The translations under genes and the position numbers were made by a program. DNA of 55,165 bases from Pseudomonadota bacterium (GTDB lineage Bacteria > Desulfobacterota > Desulfovibrionia > Desulfovibrionales > Desulfovibrionaceae): assembly GCA_018817515.1 (NCBI GenBank), contig JAHIUD010000085.1, positions 1-55,165 of the forward strand, given 5' to 3'. Shown piece by piece: positions 43,547 to 52,286 of the stretch (its first letter is position 1; each line of letters begins with the position of its first letter). Below the pieces are notes generated by a model. The model was given only the letters and a program-made list of their open reading frames with translations, ran no database searches and had not been told where the DNA came from.

Positions 43547-43631
43547 GGGCATGCTCCTTCTGGCACGGCAGGAACTGCCGAACCGGGTGTTTCATGTGGA
43601 TTAGCAAAATCGGGGCCAGACCGGCCAGGGA

Positions 43632-44705
43632 TCAAGCGTCGAGGGCCTCGCGCAGGCGCTCGATCAAGGTCTCGGGCAGGGCGAAGGGGCCGCTCCAGGC
43701 CGGGGGCAGGAACAGGGCGCGCTCGGGAAGCCGCAGGCACAGGGCGTGCAGCAGCATGGGCACGCCGCGCACCTTGCGGCCATACACGGCGTCGCTGATG
43801 ACCGGGTGCCCGCGCAGGGAGAGCTGCACACGGATCTGGTGGGTGCGGCCCGTGAGCAGGCGCACCTGCATCAGAGTGGCGGCCCGCTTGCGCAAGAGCG
43901 GGGTGACCTCGCAGCGAGCCAATTTACTGACGCCGACAGTCCCGCCGACTGTCCCACCAGTGGACGGGGCCGTTCCAGCGCGCACGATCTTCTTGCGCCC
44001 GGCCACCTCTCCGGCGGCCAAGTCCAGGCGCTCCAGGCTGTCTTCCAGCAACTCCGTGCCCCGTCCGGGCCAGGAGCCGTCCACCCAGGCCAGGTAGGTT
44101 TTGGCCACCCCGCCCGTGGCGAAGAGATCGCCCAGGCGGCGCAGCTCGGCGTAGCTCTTGGCCGCCAGCAGAATGCCCGAGGTGTCCTTGTCCAGGCGGT
44201 GGGCCAGCACGGGCAGAAAGGGCGCGCCAGCAAAGAGCGCCTTCAGGCGGTCGGCCACGGAGTCCGGGTGCCGGGTGCCCGCGTGGGCGCACAGCCCGGC
44301 GGGCTTGGCCACGGCCACCAGACCCGCGTCCTCGTAGAGCAGGGTCAGGGGCAGGGGGGCCGGGGGAGCATCAGGGGGCGGGGCTTCGGACTCGGCGGCG
44401 CCAGCAGGGCCAGCCGGGTGCGGTCCTTCGGCCTCCTGTCCCGGCAGTGCCTGAAAGGGCGGCACGCGCACCTGCTGGCCTGCGGCGAGGCGGAAGAAAG
44501 GCTGCTTGCGGCCGCCGTCCACTCGCACCTGGCCGGTGCGGATGGCCTTCAAAAGGGCTGAGCCGGGCACGGCCCCCTGCAGGCGGCGGGTGAGGAACTG
44601 CAACAGCTTCTGGCCAGCCTCCTCGGGGTTGACGACGAGGGGCTGGAGGCGTTGGGCGGGTGTGGGGTCGACGCTGTCGCCGTGCTTGGGAGGCGCTTGA
44701 GACAT
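43632..44705 (-). CDS. RluA-family pseudouridine synthase with S4 domain
   Basis: 357 residues. N-terminal S4 RNA-binding domain (about 25-80), then the RluA catalytic domain with LLYEDAGLVAVAKPAGLCAH and the catalytic Asp in HRLDKDTSGILLAAK, followed by LTGRTHQIRVQL. Isomerises uridine in 23S rRNA (RluC/RluD type). Between S4 and catalytic parts is a Pro/Ala/Gly-rich linker, and a Gly/Thr insertion (STGGTVGGTVG) sits in the catalytic part. The exact target U is not deducible. Confidence 0.93.
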   Translation of the reverse strand: MSQAPPKHGDSVDPTPAQRLQPLVVNPEEAGQKLLQFLTRRLQGAVPGSALLKAIRTGQVRVDGGRKQPFFRLAAGQQVRVPPFQALPGQEAEGPHPAGPAGAAESEAPPPDAPPAPLPLTLLYEDAGLVAVAKPAGLCAHAGTRHPDSVADRLKALFAGAPFLPVLAHRLDKDTSGILLAAKSYAELRRLGDLFATGGVAKTYLAWVDGSWPGRGTELLEDSLERLDLAAGEVAGRKKIVRAGTAPSTGGTVGGTVGVSKLARCEVTPLLRKRAATLMQVRLLTGRTHQIRVQLSLRGHPVISDAVYGRKVRGVPMLLHALCLRLPERALFLPPAWSGPFALPETLIERLREALDA

Positions 44706-44762
44706 GAGGGCGGCGGGTGAACCGGCGGGGGAACGGGCATGCCCGTCCCCCCGTTGCGGCGG

Positions 44763-46439
44763 TTACTTGCTCGTATCCAGGTCGTAGGTCACGACCACGG
44801 TCTTCTCGTTGCTCATCCCGGCCACTCCGGAATAGGTGTTCAGGCAGACGATGAGCTGCTTCTGGCCCACGTTGCGCAGGTCAGCCACGCCAAGGTCGCT
44901 CACGGTGCCCTTGATGCGCCGGGTCTTCCAGGCCATGCTCATGCCCACGCCGTCCCAGAACAGCGAGTGCACCTCGCCCTGGGAGAAGCGCCGGAACTTG
45001 GTGAAGACCTGGGAAGCCACGGAGATGTCCTTGTTCACCAGAAGCTCGTACTTGCCGCTGGAGTCAAAGGACGTGGGGACCATGCGCATGGGCAGATAGT
45101 AGAATTCCTCGACGCCGGTGTCGCGGGCGCCGGTGTCCATGCCGGGCAGGCGCTCGTCCACGATGATGTAGACGGCGGAGCTGTTGTAGCCTTCCTCCTG
45201 GCTGTACTGAATTTCAAGATCCGGGGTGAATACCTTCATGTAGCTGTATTCGTTGATCACCACGATCTTGTAGGTATTGCCCTCGGGGATGTAGGAGAAG
45301 TTGAAGGTGTTGGCGATGGTGGGCAGGCGCAAACGGCGCACTGGCTGGAACTCGCCATTGGTGAAGGCCATCTCGCTCACGCCAGCCTCTTCAAAGGGGC
45401 CGTGGTAGCCCTTGCGCTGGCCCACCACGATGGGCTGGAAGGTGGGCGGGGTGCGCACCACGCTCAAGTGCATCTTCTGCGGTTCGCAGAACTTCTCGAA
45501 TTTGCCGTTGGCGTACCTGAAGACGAAGGAGCGGGGCTCGGCGTTGCCCTCAGGATCGTTCATGGCCGAGACAATGATCTCGTCGTGCCCATCGCGGTCG
45601 ATATCGATGACACTCAGGCGCAGGATCTTGATGCGCATGCCGAGGTCGATATCGCCAACGGGCTTCAGGGTGTTCTGGAAATACTCGTAGGCATGGAGCG
45701 TGTGGCTGCTGGCGATGATGACGCGGTTCTTCTTGTCGCCCTGGAAATCGCCCACGACCAGCCCCACGGAGGTGAAGCGCAGGCTCTGACTCTGCCAGCG
45801 GCCCGGGGTCTCGGCCCCGCCCTCGTAGCGGAACTGCGGGTTCATCACCGGGCCGCCAGCCGGGCCCACCGGGGCCTCGCCCGTGTCGCCGACTACGAAG
45901 GCGGCGTTCTGCGGCACCACGGCCTTGGACTGCTGCTCCTTGCGCTGCGCCTTGGCCTCCTTGGCCTTGGCGTCGTCGCCGGGGCGCTGGAAAACCTCGG
46001 TGCGCACGTCGGCGCTCAGGCGTTCCAGGGCGGGCACCAGGCCCTCCACCGGCACCTGGGCCGTCTTGGTCCAGCCCTTGCCCTTGTTGTCCCAGACGTT
46101 TAGGGTCACGCTGGCCTGCGCGTCCTTGAAGTCGATGCTGCCGGCCATGAGGAATTCCGAGCCGACCACGCCCATGATGGACTGGGCGTCGACAGGCCCT
46201 GCGGGGAAGCGGTTGCCCGCGCGGTCGACATTGGCCCGGGGCGCGGCCTCGAAGTAGCCGGGCCAGGCCAGGCGCGAGGTCAGCATGGTCTGCGCGCCCT
46301 TGCTCATGTATTGGTATTTATCGCCATTGATCTTGAAGGGCAGCACGGCGAAGGACCGCGCGCCCTGGGACAGCGCCAGCACGGGCAGGCAGACCAGGGC
46401 GGCGAGCAGCAGCAGGGCTGAAAGACGCTTGAAAGACAT
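44763..46439 (-). CDS. Secreted FG-GAP/VCBS-like repeat protein
   Basis: 558 residues. A cleavable signal peptide (MSFKRLSALLLLAALVCLPV) is followed by a TolB-like N-terminal domain (SFAVLPFKINGDKYQYMSKG, ADVRTEVFQ) and a C-terminal region rich in beta-propeller repeats (VGDFQGDKKNRVIIAS, IDIDRDGHDEIIVSAM), as in FG-GAP/VCBS proteins. It probably acts in the periplasm or at the outer membrane; function is unknown. GAGGAGG precedes the ATG. A 14-base perfect palindrome, acgggcatgcccgt, follows the gene at 44733-44746. Confidence 0.82.
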   Translation of the reverse strand: MSFKRLSALLLLAALVCLPVLALSQGARSFAVLPFKINGDKYQYMSKGAQTMLTSRLAWPGYFEAAPRANVDRAGNRFPAGPVDAQSIMGVVGSEFLMAGSIDFKDAQASVTLNVWDNKGKGWTKTAQVPVEGLVPALERLSADVRTEVFQRPGDDAKAKEAKAQRKEQQSKAVVPQNAAFVVGDTGEAPVGPAGGPVMNPQFRYEGGAETPGRWQSQSLRFTSVGLVVGDFQGDKKNRVIIASSHTLHAYEYFQNTLKPVGDIDLGMRIKILRLSVIDIDRDGHDEIIVSAMNDPEGNAEPRSFVFRYANGKFEKFCEPQKMHLSVVRTPPTFQPIVVGQRKGYHGPFEEAGVSEMAFTNGEFQPVRRLRLPTIANTFNFSYIPEGNTYKIVVINEYSYMKVFTPDLEIQYSQEEGYNSSAVYIIVDERLPGMDTGARDTGVEEFYYLPMRMVPTSFDSSGKYELLVNKDISVASQVFTKFRRFSQGEVHSLFWDGVGMSMAWKTRRIKGTVSDLGVADLRNVGQKQLIVCLNTYSGVAGMSNEKTVVVTYDLDTSK

Positions 46440-46674
46440 TTTTGACTCCTCCTCTGCGGGGGAAAAACGTTGGCTCTTCCGGCGTTGGTGCCGTTTTCTG
46501 TTCTAGGCCAATAGCACCAAGACCTGCGGCTTGCAAAAGAAACCTTGCCGCGTCTCCCGGCGGGCCGGACGTCCGGAAACGAGGCGGAACGCGGGCCTGA
46601 ACCGTCCAAGGCCGCCTCCCCGGCCGCATTCCGGGCCATTGCCAAGCCCCCCCGCCGCACGCTATGCCCGCCCC

Positions 46675-48087
46675 ATGACTCGACAGACGCGACAGACCAA
46701 GCAGACCAAGCCGCCCAAACAGGCCGCACCGGTCAGGGAGCCGAAGACGCCCCAGGCGGCAACGGCCCGCACCTTCCGCATCACCACCGCCCCCGGCCAG
46801 GCCGCCCTGGTGGAGGCGCTGCTCGCGGCCCAGGGCTTCGCCTTCGAGGCCGAGCCCTTCCTTGTGAGCGCGCGCAGGCTCACCCATGAACCCTTCCCCC
46901 TGGGTTCGTCCTTGGCCGCAAGCTTCGGCCTCATCTACATCCAGGACCGTTCGTCCATGCTGCCTCCGGCGCTTTTGGGCGCCCGGCCCGGCGATCTGTG
47001 CCTGGACATGTGCGCAAGCCCCGGCGGCAAGACCGGCATCCTGGCCCTTTCCGTGGGGCCGGAGGGATTTGTGCTGGCGGCTGAGGCCTCGCGCGACCGC
47101 CTGGCCACCCTGCGCCAGAACCTGCGGCGCATGAACGCGGCCAATGCCGCCACCGCCGGGGGCGAGGCCCAGCACCTGCCGCTGCCGCCGCAGAGCCTGG
47201 ACTGCATCCTGCTCGACCCGCCGTGCAGCGGCTGGGGCACGGCGGACAAGAATCCCCTGGTCTTGACCCTGTGGACCCCGGAAAAGGCCGAGACCCTGGT
47301 GCGCCTGCAACGCACGCTTTTGGCGCGCGCAGCCACGCTGCTCAAGCCTGGCGGCACGCTCATGTACTCCACCTGCACCACCCACGTGCGCGAAAACGAG
47401 GAACAGACCGCCTGGGCGCTGGACACGCTGCCCCTTGCGCTCTCGCCGCTGCCCGCGCCTGCGGGCTTCAGCCCGCGCGAGCCCGCGCTGCCCGGCCTTT
47501 CCGGCGTGCTGCGGGTGGGCGGGACGAAGTCCGACCGGGAGGCCGACAACACAGAGGCTGACAGCGGCGGCCAGGGGTTCTTTCTGGCGCGCTTCGTCAA
47601 GCAGGACGGTGGTGACGATGGTGCGGGCGGTGAGGATGAAGGAGGGGACAGCCAGGAACAGGCCAAGGAGCTCGGCGGACACGTGCTCTCGGCCAGGGAC
47701 ATCGCTGCAGCCGGGCCGCTTGCGCCGGGCAATCTTCCGCCGGGCGAGGTGCGCGACTTCGGCGGAAAGGTCTATTTTCTGCACCAGCAGGCCCTGGACC
47801 TGCTGGGCCAAAGCCCGGGCTTGCGCTGGCAGGGACTGCCCCTGGGCTCGGCCTCGGCCGGGCGCTTCCGGCCCGACCCACGCGCGCGGCTGCTCCTGCC
47901 CCCGGCGGACCAGCTCGAGCCCTCCCAGCGCCTGGATGTGGACGAGCCCAAAGCCATCCTGGACCTGCTCTCGGGCCGCAGCCTGGACCTACCGGGCACA
48001 GGCAATCTGGTGGGCTTGTACTTCCGGGGCCTGCCGCTGGGGCTCTTGACCCGCAAGGGCCGCCGCCTGCTCTGGTCGGACAGGTAA
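46675..48087 (+). CDS. RsmB/RsmF-family rRNA cytosine-C5 methyltransferase
   Basis: 470 residues. After a basic Lys/Thr/Gln-rich tail the Rossmann domain contains DMCASPGGKTGILA (SAM binding), LLDPPCSGWGT with one catalytic Cys (PPC), and STCTTHVRENE with the second (TC). A C-terminal region after a Gly/Asp/Glu-rich linker (GEDEGGDSQEQ) resembles the RNA-binding PUA-like end of RsmF. It methylates C5 of cytosine in rRNA using S-adenosylmethionine; the site is unknown. I chose ATG 46675 where the basic tail begins; there is no strong Shine-Dalgarno. Divergent from the FG-GAP gene with 235 bases between. Confidence 0.92.
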   Translation: MTRQTRQTKQTKPPKQAAPVREPKTPQAATARTFRITTAPGQAALVEALLAAQGFAFEAEPFLVSARRLTHEPFPLGSSLAASFGLIYIQDRSSMLPPALLGARPGDLCLDMCASPGGKTGILALSVGPEGFVLAAEASRDRLATLRQNLRRMNAANAATAGGEAQHLPLPPQSLDCILLDPPCSGWGTADKNPLVLTLWTPEKAETLVRLQRTLLARAATLLKPGGTLMYSTCTTHVRENEEQTAWALDTLPLALSPLPAPAGFSPREPALPGLSGVLRVGGTKSDREADNTEADSGGQGFFLARFVKQDGGDDGAGGEDEGGDSQEQAKELGGHVLSARDIAAAGPLAPGNLPPGEVRDFGGKVYFLHQQALDLLGQSPGLRWQGLPLGSASAGRFRPDPRARLLLPPADQLEPSQRLDVDEPKAILDLLSGRSLDLPGTGNLVGLYFRGLPLGLLTRKGRRLLWSDR

Positions 48088-48145
48088 ATGGGCAGGTAGC
48101 CGGGCAGAGAATCGGGGGAGGGCTCAGCCAGCGCCGTCGGCCGCC

Positions 48146-49864
48146 CTAGCAGGCCCCGCTCGCGGCCTGCCCCTGGCGCACGGCCTGCCTCTGGCGATAA
48201 ATCGACAGCCCCCAGGGCAGGGCCAGCAGGACCAGCGTGGCGCTCCAGGCCCAGGCCGCCTGGTTCACCAGCCCCTCCTGCACCGGAATCCACACCGCAC
48301 CCAGCGCAAACACACCCACCAAGAGCCACTCCTCGCGCGGGGTGCCCACGGGCCGCGGGGCCTCGCGCGTGGCCAGCATCCGGCCCAGCATGCACAGGGC
48401 CACGGGCAGGAACTGGGCCACCCGGAAGTCACGGTAGCGCGGATCGATGATTAACCCCACGATGAGGGCCAGGCCAGCCAGCCCGAACACGAGGTCGAGC
48501 CAACCCACGGCCAGGGACGACCATGTCTCTCCCGGGCATGCGGGCGCAAAGCGCCGCGAGCGCAGAGCCTCCAGCCGGACGATGACGGGCGCTAAGGGCG
48601 CCGGGCCGGTGCCGCGTCCGCTGGCGACGTCGGCCAGCTCGCTGAACACCAGCAGGCACAACAGCGCGCCGCCGCCGGTCATGAGCACGCCGCTGATGAC
48701 GCCGCCCGCGCCAAAGGCCAGGCGCAGGGACTGCTCGGCGCTGACGGCCAGAAGCGTGCACAGGCCCTGGGCCGCCAGGGCCACCAGCGCCGTGCGCCCG
48801 AAGCTGGTGGGGCGACGCAGAAGCAGCGCCAGGGCGCAGAGCAGCACCGCAGCGCCGGAGGACAAAGAGAACGCCAGCAGCCAGTAGGGCTTCTCGGACA
48901 CCGGGCCGGTGAGCGGGAACTTCAGGTGCCGCGATCCGTCGACCAGGCCCCAGTTGCCACCCACGGTGCCCTCCTGCCCGAACTTCCAGGGCTCGTCGTA
49001 GAGCTCGAAGATGTTGTAGTCGATGCCGCGCTCGTGGGCGGTGTTGATGATATCACGCACGAAGCGGGCCTGGGCCACGCGGCCCGGCACGGCGTCCTTG
49101 CGCACGCGCCCGGCGCTGGGCCAGCCTATTTCGCCGATGAGAATGGGTTTGCCGGGATAGGCCGCCTTGATCTTGGCGTGGGCCTCAAGCATGTGCGGGA
49201 TCACGCGGTCCAGCGGGGTGGGCGTGTTCTCCCAGTAGGGCAGGATGTGGATGGTGAGGGAGTCCACCTCGGCCGCGACCTTGGGGTTCTCCAGCCAGTA
49301 GGCCCAGACGTCGGCGTAGGTCACGGGCTGCTTCACCGCAGCCTTGACGCGGCGGATGTAGTCGATGAGCAACGCCGGGGTGATCTCCCGGCGCAGCAGC
49401 ACCTCGTTGCCCACCACCACGCGCTCCACGGTGTCGGGATAGGCGTTGGCGAGCTTGATGAGCCCGGCGATCTCCAGCTCGTTGTCCGCCAGGTTCGCAC
49501 CGATCCAGGCCCCCAGGATGACCTTGAGGCCGTGCTGCTGCGCCAGCTCCGGCACCGGGGCGAACTGGGCGCCGTTGGCGTAGGTGCGGATGCGCTCGAC
49601 GTGCCTGGCGGCCAGGGCCACGTCCTCTGCCAGCTGGGCGCGGCTGAAGGGCTGGCCAAAGGGGCTCTGCCCCGTGCGGTAGGGGCTGAAGGAGGCGCTC
49701 TTGACGCGTGGGGGGCCACCCTCGGCGCTCACGGCGTCGGGGATGTCCACCGGACGGCCCTGGACCAGCCAGAAGGCGTAGTTGAGGGCTGCGGCAATGG
49801 CAAGGGCCACAAGGGCTGCGGCCAGGGTGGCCAGGGCGGACGGGTTTCGGGAAAGGGGAGGCAT
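48146..49864 (-). CDS. Membrane-anchored GH17-like beta-glucanosyltransferase
   Basis: 572 residues. One N-terminal membrane helix (about 12-32) is followed by a (beta/alpha)8 glycoside hydrolase family 17-like domain (about 50-335): RIRTYANG, GAWIGANLADNE, VVVGNEVLLR with the acid/base Glu and ILIGEIGWPSAG with the nucleophile Glu. The C-terminal 230 residues hold about seven membrane helices. The same layout occurs in proteins that process periplasmic or cyclic beta-1,3-glucans. The exact glucan is unknown. Confidence 0.9.
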   Translation of the reverse strand: MPPLSRNPSALATLAAALVALAIAAALNYAFWLVQGRPVDIPDAVSAEGGPPRVKSASFSPYRTGQSPFGQPFSRAQLAEDVALAARHVERIRTYANGAQFAPVPELAQQHGLKVILGAWIGANLADNELEIAGLIKLANAYPDTVERVVVGNEVLLRREITPALLIDYIRRVKAAVKQPVTYADVWAYWLENPKVAAEVDSLTIHILPYWENTPTPLDRVIPHMLEAHAKIKAAYPGKPILIGEIGWPSAGRVRKDAVPGRVAQARFVRDIINTAHERGIDYNIFELYDEPWKFGQEGTVGGNWGLVDGSRHLKFPLTGPVSEKPYWLLAFSLSSGAAVLLCALALLLRRPTSFGRTALVALAAQGLCTLLAVSAEQSLRLAFGAGGVISGVLMTGGGALLCLLVFSELADVASGRGTGPAPLAPVIVRLEALRSRRFAPACPGETWSSLAVGWLDLVFGLAGLALIVGLIIDPRYRDFRVAQFLPVALCMLGRMLATREAPRPVGTPREEWLLVGVFALGAVWIPVQEGLVNQAAWAWSATLVLLALPWGLSIYRQRQAVRQGQAASGAC

Positions 49865-49927
49865 GCGGTTCTCCGCCGGGGCCTTGGGCTGTGGCGCGTG
49901 CGTCGCAGGCCCCCGGTGAGGCCTTGT

Positions 49928-50908
49928 CTACGCTTTCGCCTCCAGGGACTCAAGCCCCGGGACTGCGCAAACTTCCATGGACTCGGTGGCGAAGACAAAG
50001 CGGTTCTTGCCGCCGCGCTTGGCGCGGTACATGGCCTGGTCGGCCAGCTCCATGAGCGGGGCAGGCTCCTCGGCGTCCTGCGGGGCCAGGGCGATGCCGA
50101 TGGACACGCCCACGTGCGCCTCCTTGTCGTCGATGAGCACGGGCTGGTTCACGGCGGCGATGACGCTCTCGGCCAGGCGCACGGCCCCGTGGCAGTCGCA
50201 GGGCCAGGTCTCCAGGAGCACGAACTCGTCGCCGCCGAGGCGCACGCAGTTCTCCGGGCGCGAGATGCACTGGCGCAGGCGCTCGGCCACGGTCTGCAGC
50301 AAAACGTCGCCCGCCTGGTGCCCCAGGGTGTCGTTGACCTGCTTGAACCCGTCCAGGTCGAGGAACATGAGGGCCAGGATGTGGTCGTGTTCCGCGGCGG
50401 CCTCAATGAGCCTGGGCAGCGCATCGGTGAGAAAGAGGCGGTTGGGCAGGCCTGTCAGGGTGTCGTGGTAGGCGGCGTGGCGCAGGTCATGCACATCGCT
50501 TAGGTCTTTGACTATGCAATAAAATATTTCACTGTCCGGGGAGAAGAGCACGTTCCAGTTGAAACGCTTGAAATCCTCGTCCGCGCAGCGGAAGCGGAAA
50601 TCGAAGGTTGTGGTGGAGGCGTCGCTGGTGTTGAGCGACTGGAACTTGGCCAAGACGCGCTCGCGGTCATCAAAATCCATATATTCCAAAAGGTATTGCC
50701 CGCGCAGAGTCTCGGGCCAATGTCCGGAAGCGCGCGCCCAGGCAGCGTTGGCCTCCAGGATGCAGCCGTCCATGTCCACGGCCAGGGCCATGTCATAGGA
50801 CAGCGCCATCCAGGCATAGCGCTCTATGCTGAATAGATGCGAGAGGTATTCTCCGCCCGCTCCATCCTCCAACAGTGCCTTTACATTCATGATGGGAGTC
50901 GCTAGCAT
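49928..50908 (-). CDS. PAS-GGDEF diguanylate cyclase
   Basis: 326 residues from the chosen ATG. A PAS domain (about 25-150) precedes a GGDEF domain (about 155-320) with DTLTGLPNRLFL, FLDLDGFKQVNDTLGH and the intact active site RLGGDEF, so it should make c-di-GMP from GTP. The inhibitory RxxD motif is absent (SRPEN at its place), so product feedback is unlikely. No membrane segment. The start is uncertain: 50908 and 50890 are both ATG, and no strong Shine-Dalgarno is seen; a TTG at 50941 is less likely. Confidence 0.9.
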   Translation of the reverse strand: MLATPIMNVKALLEDGAGGEYLSHLFSIERYAWMALSYDMALAVDMDGCILEANAAWARASGHWPETLRGQYLLEYMDFDDRERVLAKFQSLNTSDASTTTFDFRFRCADEDFKRFNWNVLFSPDSEIFYCIVKDLSDVHDLRHAAYHDTLTGLPNRLFLTDALPRLIEAAAEHDHILALMFLDLDGFKQVNDTLGHQAGDVLLQTVAERLRQCISRPENCVRLGGDEFVLLETWPCDCHGAVRLAESVIAAVNQPVLIDDKEAHVGVSIGIALAPQDAEEPAPLMELADQAMYRAKRGGKNRFVFATESMEVCAVPGLESLEAKA

Positions 50909-50975
50909 TTGTTTCGAAATAAGTCCATGTCCACCAACCAATATAGCGCGATACGCCGCCGGGGACCTTCGAAAA

Positions 50976-52256
50976 ATGATGCGCCAGCCCCACTATGAAA
51001 CGCTGTTCGTGGCCCGCCAGCCCGTGCTCGACTCCGCTTTGAACACTTGGGGATATTTCCACTACTACCGGCGCTGCATGGAGCATACGTATTCCGAGTT
51101 CTCGGACCCGGTCCAGGCCACCCTCTCGGTGATCCAGTGCCTGCCCGCCTGCATGGACACATGCGGGCTCAAGCACAAGGCCCTGGTCCACCTGCCCGGC
51201 CCGGCCGTGCTCACCGCCGTGCCCAAGGCTCTGGGGCCGGACTGCGTGACGCCGGTCATCGCCCTGGACGACCTCGCAGACGCCGCCTACCTGGAGGCTC
51301 TGCACGGCCTGCGCGAGGACGGCTTCACGCTGGCCCTGGACCTCACCTCCGCCCTGCCCCCGGACAGCCCTCTGCTCGACCTTGTGGACATCGTCATCCT
51401 GGACCTGCGCGAGCCGCTTGGCGGGCTCGAAGGCCTTGCCTCCATGACCAAGGCGCTCTCGGCCAAGGGCCTGACGCTCTTGGCCAAACGCGTGGAAAGC
51501 CACGAGTCCGCGCACCTGGCCCGGGAGCTTGGGTTCGCCCTTTTCTCCGGCTACTTCTTCCGCGAGCCCCAGACCCTTACCCAGCGCAAGGTTTCCGCCG
51601 CGGAGACCACCCGCCTGAACCTGCTGGACCTGCTGTCGCACCCGGAACCGCCCACGGACCAGCTGGTGGCCGCCATCGAAGCCGACGCCTCGGTGTCCTA
51701 CCGGGTGCTCGGCATGCTCAATTCCGCGCACTTCGGGCTGCTCAAGAAGGTCTCCTCCGTGCGCCAGGCCCTGCTCCTGGCCGGCTGGACGCACCTCTGC
51801 GCCTGGCTCAGGGTCATGGTCATGGCCGACATGACGCCCACCACCAAGGCCCGCGAGCTGCTGCACCTCTCGGCCCAGCGGGCCAAGTTCTTCGAGCTTC
51901 TGGCCCAGGCCTCGGACCGCCGCGAGATGGCCGAGAGCCTGTTCCTGGTGGGGCTGTTCTCCCTGCTCCCGGCCATGCTCGACATGCCCATGGACTGCGT
52001 GCTGGAAAAACTGGCCCTGGATGAGGATATGCGCGCGGGACTCTGCGGCCAGCCCGGCCCTTACGCCGCATGGCTCGGCATCGCCCAGGCCATCGAGGAC
52101 ACCCGCTGGGACGACATGGCCGAGCACGCCCAGAAGCTCTCCCTGCCCACAGGTTCCGTGGCCGATGCCTACAACGCCTCCTTTCAGTGGGCCGACAAGC
52201 TTTTGTCCGCCCTGCCTGCCCCGGCCAACGGCAAAGGCAGAATACCGAAGCACTAG
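50976..52256 (+). CDS. YuxH-like EAL-HDOD protein with degenerate EAL
   Basis: 426 residues. The N-terminal EAL-like domain opens FVARQPVLD but where active enzymes have the E(A/L)L motif this reads GYFHYYRR; later motifs are also changed (VILDLRE, then LFSGYFF where QGYFF is expected), so no phosphodiesterase activity is predicted. The C-terminal HDOD domain is intact: DQLVAAIEADASVSYRVLGMLNSAHFGL. Such proteins act as signalling adaptors or c-di-GMP receptors (family knowledge). ATG 50976 was chosen because the frame upstream lies in the divergent gene; ATG 50979 is an alternative. It is followed at 30 bases by the coiled-coil kinase. Confidence 0.88.
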   Translation: MMRQPHYETLFVARQPVLDSALNTWGYFHYYRRCMEHTYSEFSDPVQATLSVIQCLPACMDTCGLKHKALVHLPGPAVLTAVPKALGPDCVTPVIALDDLADAAYLEALHGLREDGFTLALDLTSALPPDSPLLDLVDIVILDLREPLGGLEGLASMTKALSAKGLTLLAKRVESHESAHLARELGFALFSGYFFREPQTLTQRKVSAAETTRLNLLDLLSHPEPPTDQLVAAIEADASVSYRVLGMLNSAHFGLLKKVSSVRQALLLAGWTHLCAWLRVMVMADMTPTTKARELLHLSAQRAKFFELLAQASDRREMAESLFLVGLFSLLPAMLDMPMDCVLEKLALDEDMRAGLCGQPGPYAAWLGIAQAIEDTRWDDMAEHAQKLSLPTGSVADAYNASFQWADKLLSALPAPANGKGRIPKH

Positions 52257-52286
52257 CCACGGACACGCCCGCTTCCGAGGAGCCTC

